Positions 1 through 7,952 of a stretch of DNA of 64,000 nucleotides are shown one piece after another. Position 1 is the first letter of the stretch, and each line of letters opens with the position of its first letter. Origin of the DNA: Candidatus Methanosuratincola sp. (GTDB lineage: Archaea > Thermoproteota > Methanomethylicia > Methanomethylicales > Methanomethylicaceae). Below the pieces are notes generated by a model that worked only from the letters and a program-made list of their open reading frames with translations, did not search any database and was not told where the DNA came from. Location: the NCBI GenBank assembly GCA_014361455.1, contig JACIVP010000003.1, positions 62,001 through 126,000 of the forward strand. The letters are read 5' to 3'. The translations under genes and the position numbers were made by a program.

Positions 1-370
1 CGACCCTTTCACCAGTCTTCTTTTCCACCTCGGAAGAGAAGGCCCCAATCACAATATTCGCAAGCTCCTGCATAGCGGTTTCCTTATATTCATCTAGTAG
101 GTATATGTGTTCGTTAGTCAAGGTATTGATCAATTCATCGGCGCTCGAAAGATCCATCAATATCAACGCATAAGCAGTAACTCCACCCTCCAATTTTGAA
201 AGAATGCCCAAATAGTAAAAGTCTTCTTCAAGAGAGAGTTCCCACACCAAATCGTCGGGATTTATTTTTTTGGTTTTCCAATTAAGCTCGAACGCGATGT
301 TCAGAAAATCTTCAAATGCCGCAGATATCCTTGAAGCAAACCCCTGATCAAATAAAGGTAATTTATGCAT
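1..370 (-). CDS. cheC: CheC-type CheY-P phosphatase (partial, runs off left edge)
   Basis: The gene reads leftward from an ATG at 370 and has no stop before base 1, so only about 123 N-terminal residues are present. The end of the visible part, AMQELANIVIGAFSSEV, matches the CheC/FliY phosphatase signature (an E..N pair preceding an aliphatic helix). Family members dephosphorylate CheY-P in chemoreceptor signalling in archaea and Gram-positive bacteria. It follows cheY after 23 bp on the same strand, so cheW-cheY-cheC form one unit. The second phosphatase motif would be outside the window, so one or two active sites cannot be decided. A ligand-binding CheC-like paralogue is the main alternative. 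Confidence 0.8.
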   Translation of the reverse strand, partial: MHKLPLFDQGFASRISAAFEDFLNIAFELNWKTKKINPDDLVWELSLEEDFYYLGILSKLEGGVTAYALILMDLSSADELINTLTNEHIYLLDEYKETAMQELANIVIGAFSSEVEKKTGERV

Positions 371-393
371 AACGATCAACCCAGAAAGGTGCG

Positions 394-774
394 CTATACA
401 AATTCTTTGCAAGAAGAAGGAAATAAGACTTTGCTGACTGTATTTATCAACTCCTCTTGTTTGAATGGTTTTGCCAGAAAAGCAGTTACGCCCATGCGCA
501 TAGCTTCATTCTTTGCCCAAATCTGATCCACCGCAGTCAGCATGATTATCTTCGATGATGGATCTATACTGAGGATCTCTTTTGCGGCATCTATCCCATT
601 TTTATTTGGCATATTTATATCCATTAAGATGACTTGCGGGGAGTGTTCAAGGAACTTGTTGACTGCATCTAACCCATCGGTGGCTTCAATAATCGATTTA
701 AACCCTGCCATAGACAATACTCTACATATAAGCCTCCTCATAAACAAAGAGTCGTCTGCTACAAGTACAGACAA
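394..774 (-). CDS. cheY: Chemotaxis response regulator CheY
   Basis: This is a single-domain receiver of 126 residues, the normal CheY length. Visible landmarks are the acidic pair D7-D8, the phospho-acceptor D52 in ILMDINMP, T80 in the MLTA segment and K102 in AKPF. CheY-P would pass the signal to the archaellum motor, in archaea through an adaptor such as CheF bound to the ArlC/D/E proteins. It lies between cheW (18 bp upstream) and cheC and is probably co-transcribed from the cheW promoter. No output domain is present. Confidence 0.93.
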   Translation of the reverse strand: MSVLVADDSLFMRRLICRVLSMAGFKSIIEATDGLDAVNKFLEHSPQVILMDINMPNKNGIDAAKEILSIDPSSKIIMLTAVDQIWAKNEAMRMGVTAFLAKPFKQEELINTVSKVLFPSSCKEFV

Positions 775-791
775 TTAGACACCCCTAGGTT

Positions 792-1334
792 CTAAATCTC
801 TGCAGATGACGGGGACGAAACAGATGCTGACGGTTTTTCGGATTTTGCAACATTCTTTGTAATTTTAAACGCTGAAGCGCCGTCTTGGCTTACTTGACAG
901 TGTTCTTGAAGAAGTTTAACAACATCGATTAGGATTGTGAGCTGATTTTCGGATCTAATTATTCCAGATATGAAAGAATTCGATGGACTGGTGGTGATTG
1001 ATGGTGATTTGACAATTTCCCCGATTGGTACCGTAACAACGCCAACAACGCAATCTACAATCAGTCCTACGACATCAGAGTCGAACTCGACCATTATTAT
1101 CCTCGAGTTTTCATCAAATTCTCTTTGAACCATCCCGAAGATCTTCCTGAGATCGACTATTGGCGTTATCTGCCCCCTAAGGTTTATGACTCCCTCCACA
1201 TAGCCAGGTGCATTTGGGACCTTTACATAATCCCTGACCTTGATTATTTCCTTGATCTGATGAACATCAATCCCATATATCTCTTTGTCTAGCTGAAAAG
1301 TAATCGCTTGGACTTCGGTCCTAGTAACACCCAA
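792..1334 (-). CDS. cheW: Chemotaxis coupling protein CheW
   Basis: The protein has 180 residues with the CheW SH3-like fold pattern (ITFQLDKEIYGIDVHQIKEI, then YVEGVINLRGQITPIVDLRK). CheW links the MCP tip to CheA at the array. The C-terminal 35 residues are a Ser/Lys-rich tail beyond the usual domain. The start is TTG at 1334, chosen because a GGTGA ribosome-binding site lies about 6 nt upstream and no ATG fits. It is the first gene of the cheW-cheY-cheC unit. Its promoter carries the GGTCGCC-like element at 1391-1397. Confidence 0.92.
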   Translation of the reverse strand: MGVTRTEVQAITFQLDKEIYGIDVHQIKEIIKVRDYVKVPNAPGYVEGVINLRGQITPIVDLRKIFGMVQREFDENSRIIMVEFDSDVVGLIVDCVVGVVTVPIGEIVKSPSITTSPSNSFISGIIRSENQLTILIDVVKLLQEHCQVSQDGASAFKITKNVAKSEKPSASVSSPSSAEI

Positions 1335-1366
1335 TGCTATTCACCAGTTAGATCAGTTTACTCAAT

Positions 1367-1397
1367 TATATTTTAAGCTGATGAGTTAAAGGCGACT
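1367..1397 (-). promoter_or_regulatory. cheW promoter with AGTCGCC element
   Basis: On the minus strand AGTCGCCTTT (ending at 1391) is followed after 15 nt by the TATA-like AAAATATAA at 1375-1367, 33 nt before the cheW start. Element, spacing and orientation match those upstream of the other motility genes in this window. Confidence 0.55.
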
Positions 1398-1557
1398 AGC
1401 AGTCGTGGCAGTCTAAATGGTTTCGCATATTTTTAAATAATATAGGACACTTTAGTTGCCATTGATATGCCTTTTTTGATGATCAGATCGAAATACAACT
1501 TTGATGGATAATGAAATGAATAAAGATCGGTAAAGAACCGGTAAAAAGACAATTTAT

Positions 1558-1594
1558 GTCGCCATATGGTCGCCTTTTGATTATTGGTTTATAC
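1558..1594 (+). promoter_or_regulatory. MCP promoter with tandem GTCGCC elements
   Basis: Two copies of GTCGCC occur at 1558-1563 and 1569-1574, 11 bp (one helical turn) apart. The second reads TGGTCGCCTTTT. A TATA-like TTTATAC follows at 1588-1594, 13 nt after the second copy and about 35 nt before the TTG start of the MCP gene. Confidence 0.6.
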
Positions 1595-1628
1595 GATCTG
1601 AACTAAAGCAGTATTTTAGGGGAGAAAG

Positions 1629-2594
1629 TTGATAGGCTTAAGAAAGGCTAAAGACAAAACAATCGAGGTTCAGCATTTGAACAGTTCTGAAGCAAATTTT
1701 GGAGCTGACAAATCACAAGCGATTGGCAAAGATGCACAAGAAAATTTGCTCAAGATCAAGGATCAGGAGATAGCAATCAGCCAGTCGATGCAGCAGATAG
1801 CTCAGTCGGTTCAACAGATCGCGAAAGGGGCACAAACTACATCTGTTGCGATAAACAACATTCTTGCCCAGATACAGAAAGCAGACGGCATAATCCAAGG
1901 AGTGATAAAGTCCAGGGAAGAGGCGAGCGAGGACGCGAGACAAGGAAAAACTCTCGCAGACGAAACGATCGTGAATAGTAAAAAAACAGAGGAAGTTCTT
2001 GCGGAAATAAAGTTGGTGCTTGAAACTTTAGGGCCTTCATTGAACTATCTAGATGAGGCAAGTAAAAAAATCGGAGATGTAATTGATACGATAAAGGACA
2101 TAGCAGATCAGACCTCATTGCTTGCACTCAACGCTGCCATTGAAGCGGCAAGGGCTGGGGAGGCAGGCAGGGGCTTTGCTGTGGTCGCAGGAGAGATACG
2201 CAAGCTTGCAGAGGAAACGCGCAAGTCAGTGGATGCAACTCAACAAATAGTGAAGAAAGTTCAAGAAGCAGCAATGAAAACTCTCGATGGAACTGGCGAA
2301 CTGACCAAGAAATTGAGTTCTGGAACCGAGGTGGTGAGGCAGGGGGCAGAGTCCCTAAAAATGCTTTCGGAGTTCACGATCAATCAATCCGAGGGAATAA
2401 CCAAGAGAGCTGGAGCAGTGCAAGCGGCAATGGATGTAATCAAGTCCTTGCAAGGACCAATAAGCGAGGTCGCGGCGGTGGCAGAAGAAAATGCTTCGGC
2501 CGCAGAGGAGATAACCAGCGCAATACAGGAGGCTAATGCATCGATCGAGGCTAGTGCAACTATGATACAAGACTATCTAAAAAAGCATGAATAG
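1629..2594 (+). CDS. Soluble methyl-accepting chemotaxis protein
   Basis: This 321-residue protein is almost entirely MCP signalling domain. It has the conserved hairpin tip ([20 protein letters not shown], then [14 protein letters not shown] at roughly residues 160-200) that contacts CheA and CheW, flanked by long heptad helices. There is no signal peptide, transmembrane segment or recognisable sensor domain: the first 60 residues are a Gln/Ser-rich helix. It is therefore a cytoplasmic receptor whose input is unknown, perhaps sensed through a partner. The start is TTG at 1629, 4 nt after GGGGAG. It is divergent from cheW and is the only MCP seen in the window. Confidence 0.9.
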   Translation: MIGLRKAKDKTIEVQHLNSSEANFGADKSQAIGKDAQENLLKIKDQEIAISQSMQQIAQSVQQIAKGAQTTSVAINNILAQIQKADGIIQGVIKSREEASEDARQGKTLADETIVNSKKTEEVLAEIKLVLETLGPSLNYLDEASKKIGDVIDTIKDIADQTSLLALNAAIEAARAGEAGRGFAVVAGEIRKLAEETRKSVDATQQIVKKVQEAAMKTLDGTGELTKKLSSGTEVVRQGAESLKMLSEFTINQSEGITKRAGAVQAAMDVIKSLQGPISEVAAVAEENASAAEEITSAIQEANASIEASATMIQDYLKKHE

Positions 2595-3070
2595 ACACCG
2601 TTGAACGACTGCAAAACACATTTTATTTCCTCTTTCTCGATCAAACCAGCATTAGACAAAAGAATTAGATAAAGTGTAATCCAAGATTAAAATGAATCTG
2701 ATATTTTACGTTATATCATACCTAAATATGTAAGTCAGGTGCTCATTAGATTTTGTTCTTGTTAAAAGGAATGGTAAAACATGTGAATTTAAAAGAAAGG
2801 TATTTTACCCACCTAAGTTATCGGAACGGTTATTGTTTATAGTCTTTTTCCTTCAAGATCACATAAACCAACAGAATAAGTTACAGTTTTTTGACTGATT
2901 TGACTCTCAAGGTTGCTCAAAGCATTCTCAAGTAAGTTCATTCTCTTCTATTTTTCAAGATTTACCTCGTAAAAGCCATTTGCCCTAGATCCTCAGGATG
3001 GTGGCATTTCATTTTGTAAACCATTGACCTTACTTTTTCTATGCTTTCCGAAACTTCATTTAGCGTGTTT
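2595..3070. other. AT-rich convergent intergenic region, no gene seen
   Basis: These 476 bases separate the converging MCP and cheA genes. They are AT-rich and hold no reading frame with recognisable similarity. I see no RNA gene or clear repeat. Confidence 0.6.
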
Positions 3071-5317
3071 CTATTTGTCTTTGGCAATTGTCATCACATC
3101 TATAACGAATGTTGGTTTTCCGTCGCCGAGTATTGCCGATCCTAGAAAACCCCTCACCTCCCTTAGGATCTTCGGAATAGGCTTCATCGCCACTTCGTCC
3201 TCATCTCGCACCTCCGACACTAGGAGACCGTAGTTCCTGCCGTCTCCCCTCTTTATTATGATCACGACGTAGGCGTTGCAGACGCCTTCGTCAATTCCAA
3301 GTAGCCAGGCAAGTCGATAGAGCCTAATCAAATTTCCCCTTAGATTTATAAAAGGCGCCCCATGAATAAATCGTATTTCCTCTTTCTTTATCTCAACTAT
3401 TTCTAAGATATCAATTACCGGTATTGCATAGAGCTGCCCGCTTGAACCGACCCCAACGATGATAACCTTCAGTGTAGCCATCGAAGCAGGGAGGCGCATT
3501 GTAATCGTTGTACCCTTTCCAACTTCCGATTTTATCGAAAGCGAACCGCCAAAAGACTCTATTTTACTCTTGACTGCACTCATGCCCATACCCCTCCCCG
3601 ATAATTCTGATACTTCTTTCTTCATTGAAAATCCAGGAACGCAGATAAGGCCCAGTGCCTCTTCGTCAGTCATACTCTCTGCCTTTTTAGAAGAAATGAG
3701 ACCCCGAATCACGGCAGTTTCCCGGACTGCCTTCGGATCTATACCTTTTCCATCATCTTCGATATTGAGTATAAAGTGGGAGGCGTCCCTTGAAGCGGAT
3801 ATTTTAATCGTTCCAACCGCAGCCTTACCAATCCTAACCCGCTCTTCTGTGGTCTCTATGCCATGATCGATGCAGTTCCTTACTATATGGACAACGGGAT
3901 CCATTATTTCTTCGAGTATCTTTCGGTCAATGGCAGTATCACCACCTTCGACGATAAGGTCTATTTCTTTACTAAGGCTCTTTGACATGTCCCTCACCAT
4001 CCTTGGGAAGATGCCAAAGACCTGCCCTATAGGCATCAGGCGAAGATTCATTACCTCGTTCTGAAGGTCAGAAACCGTCCCATCAATTAGCCTGTGCACC
4101 TCCTTTAACTCGGGCGACCCTAGCTGTTTGACTATATTGCCAAGCCGAGATTTTGCCAAAACAAGCTCTCCCGCCAGATTGAAGAGCCGATCTAGACTGC
4201 TTATGTTGACCCTGATCTCCTCAACCCTGTGCTTACCCTTGGTCGAGTCGGCCCTTATGGTTGCTGATGATTCTTCCTTACCTTGTGTCTCAAAACACGA
4301 AACGAGCTGGTCTATCTGCACTATCTTCTCTGCAAGCAAGGATTTCTCAGAAGGGACGCCCCCGTCTAGGCTGATGGGCTCGCATTTCAATTCCTTTACA
4401 CCAGGTATCCCTTTGAGAGATTCAATAAGAGACTGGATATCGTTCGTCGAGACCTCAGCTTTCACCGCATTCTCAAATTCCCCGTTTGCTAGTTGTTCGT
4501 TAGGGGGATCAGTCTGTAGGAGAACCCCATTTTCAACCAGTGTCTTTAGGATCATGAACGCCCTGACAGGGCGCAAAGGTTTTTCAATTTCGGTCAGAAT
4601 CGTTATTCTGAAGTGCCCCGCACCAGCTTTGGACTGCCCAGAATCTGAAAAAATGCCATCAAGTTCTGCAATTTTGTCGCTTGACTCGGCTGCGCTATCG
4701 GACCCGGTTCCAGTCCGGCTTTGCCCTGATTTTTCACCAAGATCGCTCCAACCCTCTGACTTGATGGGGGCGGTTTTGAGCTCAAATTCCGCTTTTTTCT
4801 CATCTTCAATTACCCTGCTCATGCTTGCATGTATCTTGCCTATTGCCTCTTCCAAGTCCTTTATCTTGGCAGTAGAAATCTTAGGTGCAAAACCATCAGA
4901 ATTGCTTTTAAGAGCCTCAGCTATCTCATGGGATTCCGGCTTAGAACTCTCAGACAGAGGACTAGAAGAAGATGGATTAGTAGAACCCGGGGTTGTAGCA
5001 GCAAAATCGTCTACCAATATGCTTATTTTATCCACATACCCTAGCAGTAAATCAATTGTGCTTGTTGAGACTGTTCTTTTTCTCTCCTTCAGATCTGCGA
5101 GTATGTCTTCGGCCTCGTGCGCCAGATCGGCTATCTTTTCTAGCCCCATCATTGCCGAATCCCCCTTTATAGTATGCATCTCTCTGAAGGCTTCGTTAAT
5201 CGCTTCACTGTCTTCTTTGTTTTTCTCGAGGTGCAAGAATATCGCGTTTAGCCTTGCTATGTGCTCCTTAACCTCCCCCAAGTAAAGCTCACGGTAGTAA
5301 CGATCTTCGTTGCTCAA
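3071..5317 (-). CDS. cheA: Chemotaxis histidine kinase CheA
   Basis: The protein has 748 residues in the standard CheA order. An N-terminal HPt domain carries the phosphorylated His48 in MHTIKGDSAMM. A CheY-binding P2-like domain lies near residues 230-320 (HFRITILTEIEKPLRPVRAF). Then come the dimerisation helices (around 370-430), the HATPase domain with N box VRNCIDHGIE and glycine boxes DDGKGID and GRGMGMSAVK, and a C-terminal CheW-like domain. It autophosphorylates under MCP control and donates phosphate to CheY and CheB. The 100-230 segment is a long low-complexity Ser/Glu linker. It lies downstream of the minD-like gene on the same strand but has its own upstream GGTCGCT element. Confidence 0.96.
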   Translation of the reverse strand: MSNEDRYYRELYLGEVKEHIARLNAIFLHLEKNKEDSEAINEAFREMHTIKGDSAMMGLEKIADLAHEAEDILADLKERKRTVSTSTIDLLLGYVDKISILVDDFAATTPGSTNPSSSSPLSESSKPESHEIAEALKSNSDGFAPKISTAKIKDLEEAIGKIHASMSRVIEDEKKAEFELKTAPIKSEGWSDLGEKSGQSRTGTGSDSAAESSDKIAELDGIFSDSGQSKAGAGHFRITILTEIEKPLRPVRAFMILKTLVENGVLLQTDPPNEQLANGEFENAVKAEVSTNDIQSLIESLKGIPGVKELKCEPISLDGGVPSEKSLLAEKIVQIDQLVSCFETQGKEESSATIRADSTKGKHRVEEIRVNISSLDRLFNLAGELVLAKSRLGNIVKQLGSPELKEVHRLIDGTVSDLQNEVMNLRLMPIGQVFGIFPRMVRDMSKSLSKEIDLIVEGGDTAIDRKILEEIMDPVVHIVRNCIDHGIETTEERVRIGKAAVGTIKISASRDASHFILNIEDDGKGIDPKAVRETAVIRGLISSKKAESMTDEEALGLICVPGFSMKKEVSELSGRGMGMSAVKSKIESFGGSLSIKSEVGKGTTITMRLPASMATLKVIIVGVGSSGQLYAIPVIDILEIVEIKKEEIRFIHGAPFINLRGNLIRLYRLAWLLGIDEGVCNAYVVIIIKRGDGRNYGLLVSEVRDEDEVAMKPIPKILREVRGFLGSAILGDGKPTFVIDVMTIAKDK

Positions 5318-5349
5318 GCAAAAACCATCCCCTTAACAAAAGAGGTACA

Positions 5350-5370
5350 TTGAACTTTATTGAAGCGACC
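5350..5370 (-). promoter_or_regulatory. Candidate cheA upstream element (GGTCGCT)
   Basis: On the minus strand GGTCGCT lies at 5370-5364, about 47 nt before the cheA start. The following sequence has only a weak TATA-like stretch (CAATAAAGTT) directly adjacent, so this is the poorest member of the shared-element set. Confidence 0.3.
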
Positions 5371-5420
5371 CGCCGTCATAACGGTTGTTGACTTTATGAA
5401 CCCGATCCCCCCTTTCCAAG

Positions 5421-6230
5421 TCATTTTGCCCCAGTCAGATCTATTGTTTGACTCTCAGTTGCGGTCAGCTCTATAAGTCGCTTGGCAATTTTCAATAATT
5501 GCGATGAATACGGATGCTGTGGATGATGCAGGCAGAAGACACCCCTAGACCTGTGCGAAAGTATTTCCTCGTAGAATGGAAGAATGCCTATAACCGACGC
5601 GTCGATGATCTTTGACACCTCCGAGGGCAGATCGGGGGATTCTGCGAGGTTAGGAGGGACCATGTTTAGTACGACGTAGCTGATCCTGCCGAACTTCTTC
5701 ATTATCTGACCGGTGATGTATGTCCCTGTCACATCCTGCTTGTCCATCCTCATTAGAAGGAGGCTCACATCACTTGACATTACAGCAAGAAGTGTATCTT
5801 CATTTAGACCTGGATGAGTGTCAAATATGACGTAGTCAACATTATATTCTTGACTGAGTTTCTCGGCTACGTGACGGAAGAACTTGTCGCTATACCCTTC
5901 CCGTATTACCTTCACTATCTCTTCAGGTTTCATGCTTGAACCAAGGAAGTATACGGCGCCTCGAGGCAACTTCAAGTGATTAGTTATGTCAAGAACTATG
6001 TCTTGGAAAGAACATCTGTTATAGATGTAATCATTCAATGTAAAGTTCATCATCTGGGAGGAGACGTTGTAAATTACGTGAAGACCAGGAGAGGTTATGT
6101 CCATGTCTATTGTTGCTACTCTCTTTCCCAGCGCCGCCAGAAGCACCGACAAATTTGAAGTAGTGGTGCTTTTCCCAGTTCCACCCCTGTAAGAATGCAC
6201 TACACACGTCGTAGTCATCTTTACCACCAT
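5421..6230 (-). CDS. MinD/ParA-family ATPase linked to chemotaxis genes
   Basis: This 269-residue P-loop ATPase has the deviant Walker A motif RGGTGKST (residues 15-22), the switch I segment TIDMDITSPG and a Walker B-like region VDYVIFDTHPG. It belongs to the MinD/ParA/FleN class, which forms ATP-dependent dimers that position cell structures at membranes or poles. Haloferax volcanii MinD4 is known to place chemosensory arrays and archaella at poles. The location between cheA and the MCP/archaellum genes suggests the same job here, by inference. I see no clear C-terminal amphipathic membrane-targeting helix. Its ATG overlaps the stop of the upstream coiled-coil gene (TGATG), indicating coupled translation. 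Confidence 0.85.
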   Translation of the reverse strand: MVVKMTTTCVVHSYRGGTGKSTTTSNLSVLLAALGKRVATIDMDITSPGLHVIYNVSSQMMNFTLNDYIYNRCSFQDIVLDITNHLKLPRGAVYFLGSSMKPEEIVKVIREGYSDKFFRHVAEKLSQEYNVDYVIFDTHPGLNEDTLLAVMSSDVSLLLMRMDKQDVTGTYITGQIMKKFGRISYVVLNMVPPNLAESPDLPSEVSKIIDASVIGILPFYEEILSHRSRGVFCLHHPQHPYSSQLLKIAKRLIELTATESQTIDLTGAK

Positions 6231-6448
6231 CAGTGTGAAGAGATTCGCTTTTCAAGTTTTGAAACTCTACTCTCCAGATTGTCAAGCCTGCTTGTTATAT
6301 CCTCAAGCTTGTCCTCGAATCTAGAGATCACATCCTCTACTTTGCCGGTATCGGTCTGCATCTCGGACATCATAGTCCTTAACTTCATCCTGAGCGCCGA
6401 TTCGTCCTCCTTATCCTTCAGATCCTTGCCTAAAGACGTTTGTCCCAC
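6230..6448 (-). CDS. Small coiled-coil protein coupled to the MinD-like ATPase
   Basis: The predicted protein has 72 residues. From about residue 25 it forms a continuous heptad coiled coil (VISRFEDKLEDITSRLDNLE, then SRVSKLEKRI). The gene is supported by the one-base stop/start overlap (TGATG) with the MinD-like gene and by a promoter with the shared element at the right distance. The start is GTG at 6448, close to the expected transcript start. No family is recognised. It is a plausible partner or regulator of the ATPase, like coiled-coil partners of other ParA proteins, but this is inference. Confidence 0.7.
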   Translation of the reverse strand: MGQTSLGKDLKDKEDESALRMKLRTMMSEMQTDTGKVEDVISRFEDKLEDITSRLDNLESRVSKLEKRISSH

Positions 6449-6478
6449 CCCGTACGATAGATAGAGGCACTATCCAAA

Positions 6479-6505
6479 CTATAAGCAGATTCGCATTAGG
6501 CGACC
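6479..6505 (-). promoter_or_regulatory. Promoter of the coiled-coil/minD unit with GGTCGCC element
   Basis: On the minus strand GGTCGCC lies at 6505-6499, followed after 14 nt by TTATAG at 6484-6479. The GTG start at 6448 is 30 nt beyond, implying a very short leader. It sits back to back with the promoter at 6540-6569. Confidence 0.6.
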
Positions 6506-6539
6506 GACTCTCACCAATCCAAAAACACAGGATGCAGTT

Positions 6540-6569
6540 GGTCGCCAAAATTTAATATCCATATAAAAT
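6540..6569 (+). promoter_or_regulatory. Promoter of the small gene at 6603 with GGTCGCC element
   Basis: TTGGTCGCC ends at 6546 and ATATAAAAT begins at 6561, a gap of 14 nt. The TATA-like box overlaps the first possible ATG at 6570, so translation more likely starts at the ATG at 6603. Confidence 0.6.
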
Positions 6570-6602
6570 ATGCATATAATAAGCTCAGGCAAGTGCGTTG
6601 AG

Positions 6603-6920
6603 ATGACATTTCTTGATCTGCTCGTTGATGGAGAGATAGTGATGGAAGCTATGCTAGTAGACAACTCTGACGGCGAGGAGATAATGTACAAAGGACCTAA
6701 CCTAGAGAAAAGGATAAAGGATGTCTCATTTATGATAATGGACAACCTTCCAGCGCTGAGATACATCGTGCTTGCAGTTTCCAAGAAGAAGTATGTCATG
6801 ATTGCGATAAGCGACTCGAAGTATCTTATTCTTGGAATCAATCCGAAGGTGAACTCTGAACAATTCATCCATCAGATTACAAAGTCACTTAAAGAACTTG
6901 GCCTTGAATGGCAGGATTAA
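6603..6920 (+). CDS. Small conserved-looking protein, possibly Roadblock/LC7-like
   Basis: The protein has 105 residues from the ATG at 6603. An upstream ATG at 6570 falls within the TATA region and is unlikely. Alternating strands (MEAMLVDNSDGEEIMYKG, then IVLAVSKKKYVMIAISDSKY) and a C-terminal helix resemble small Roadblock/LC7-type or profilin-like domains that act with GTPases or motility proteins. This is a fold-level guess only. It is divergent from the coiled-coil/minD unit and shares the GGTCGCC promoter element, so a motility role is likely. Confidence 0.6.
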   Translation: MTFLDLLVDGEIVMEAMLVDNSDGEEIMYKGPNLEKRIKDVSFMIMDNLPALRYIVLAVSKKKYVMIAISDSKYLILGINPKVNSEQFIHQITKSLKELGLEWQD

Positions 6921-6978
6921 ACAGATTACAGGTAAACTGTAGAAATTACGGTCCTATTTGTATGGAAAAGCGATCATC

Positions 6979-7004
6979 GGTCGCTTTTTTGCAAATTTTT
7001 ATAA
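6979..7004 (+). promoter_or_regulatory. Promoter of the ArnR-like pair with GGTCGCT element
   Basis: CGGTCGCTTTTTT starts at 6978 and is followed about 12 nt after the core by TTTATAA (6998-7004), 26 nt before the ATG at 7030. If the regulators bind this element themselves, the pair would be autoregulated. Confidence 0.5.
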
Positions 7005-7029
7005 GAGTTAAAAATAGGAATTCTGTACT

Positions 7030-7938
7030 ATGGTAGAAACCCTTCTGTCGCACGGAGACACGAACACTCTAGAGCAGCTTAGAAAGGTTGACGGATTGAT
7101 CGATATCTCGAAGAGCACACTACAGTTGGATATAATACTAGCCCTGAATGCAAACAATGAGCTCTCTCCGGCTGAAATAGCATCGGTGATAGGACAGAGA
7201 AGAAAAGCAGTCACAGATGCCCTCAGGAAGCTGAGAAACAAAGGACTGGTAGACACGACATTAGAAGGAGGTAAGTCGGCGAGGTATGTGCTGACTGATT
7301 CTGGAGCAGAATGCATATCGGTTATAAACCGGTGCATAGGCAACAATGGGCATGGAAAAGCAAATAACATAATTATTAATCAGGTTAAAAAAATCCCCAG
7401 CGTGAATGCCACTTCAATACAATTCGCGTCTGCGCTGTCTCAGCTGCTCTTTGCACTCGGAACCGCCAAGGGGAATGCGCTTCCGCTGAGTGAGATAGCT
7501 AGCATAATGGGCCTGAGCGAGCAGCGAACCGAGAGCTATTTGGAGTTATTCATGAAGAGCGAGCCAAGGCTCTTCAGAAGGTACACGGATGACCCCTCAT
7601 GGGTGAAGCACCTCAGGAAGCTCGGATTGAAGTTAAGGACCAAAAAACGGGAGACATTTTATGGGCTGACCCAGGAAGGGCTGCAGTACTTTTACAAACT
7701 GCCATCTTACAACCGGATCAGGCGATCCAAGTCATACAAGATGTTGAGCACGCTGACTAGGTCGAACAGCCCGAGGGAAATAGTGAAGAAACTCGGGTTT
7801 GCCGTGCTACTGGTCAGCGTGTTTTCATTTGTAACAACGTTCATGGTTTTGGATTTGCAATGGATGCTGATTATAGACATTTTGATGGTTGCAATAGGCA
7901 TACTGCTATCGCTAGATATATTCAAAGACAATATCTGA
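7030..7938 (+). CDS. Membrane-anchored double winged-helix regulator, ArnR-like (copy 1)
   Basis: The protein has 302 residues. A first winged helix covers about residues 22-90 (LSPAEIASVIGQRRKAVTDA). A short linker follows, then a second helix-turn-helix region at about 132-255 (LPLSEIASIMGLSEQRTESY). The end carries two hydrophobic segments (FAVLLVSVFSFVTTFMVL and MLIIDILMVAIGILLSL). DNA-binding domains with two C-terminal membrane helices, present as paired paralogues beside archaellum genes, are the hallmark of Sulfolobus ArnR and ArnR1, which activate the archellin promoter. Homology versus analogy cannot be settled here. Segments 7092-7299 and 7424-7794 are identical in DNA to parts of the next gene. 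Confidence 0.8.
   Translation: MVETLLSHGDTNTLEQLRKVDGLIDISKSTLQLDIILALNANNELSPAEIASVIGQRRKAVTDALRKLRNKGLVDTTLEGGKSARYVLTDSGAECISVINRCIGNNGHGKANNIIINQVKKIPSVNATSIQFASALSQLLFALGTAKGNALPLSEIASIMGLSEQRTESYLELFMKSEPRLFRRYTDDPSWVKHLRKLGLKLRTKKRETFYGLTQEGLQYFYKLPSYNRIRRSKSYKMLSTLTRSNSPREIVKKLGFAVLLVSVFSFVTTFMVLDLQWMLIIDILMVAIGILLSLDIFKDNI
7092..7299 (+). repeat. Direct repeat A, copy 1 (208 nt, identical to 8006-8213)
   Basis: Every base matches the second copy, offset by 914. It encodes the first winged-helix domain of regulator copy 1. Sequence on both sides is unrelated between the two genes. Confidence 0.95.
7424..7794 (+). repeat. Direct repeat B, copy 1 (371 nt, identical to 8464-8834)
   Basis: The segment is identical to the second copy, offset by 1040. 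It encodes the second helix-turn-helix region. Identity stops exactly at the codon before the membrane segments. Confidence 0.95.
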
Positions 7939-7952
7939 AGGAGAGCTCGGGC

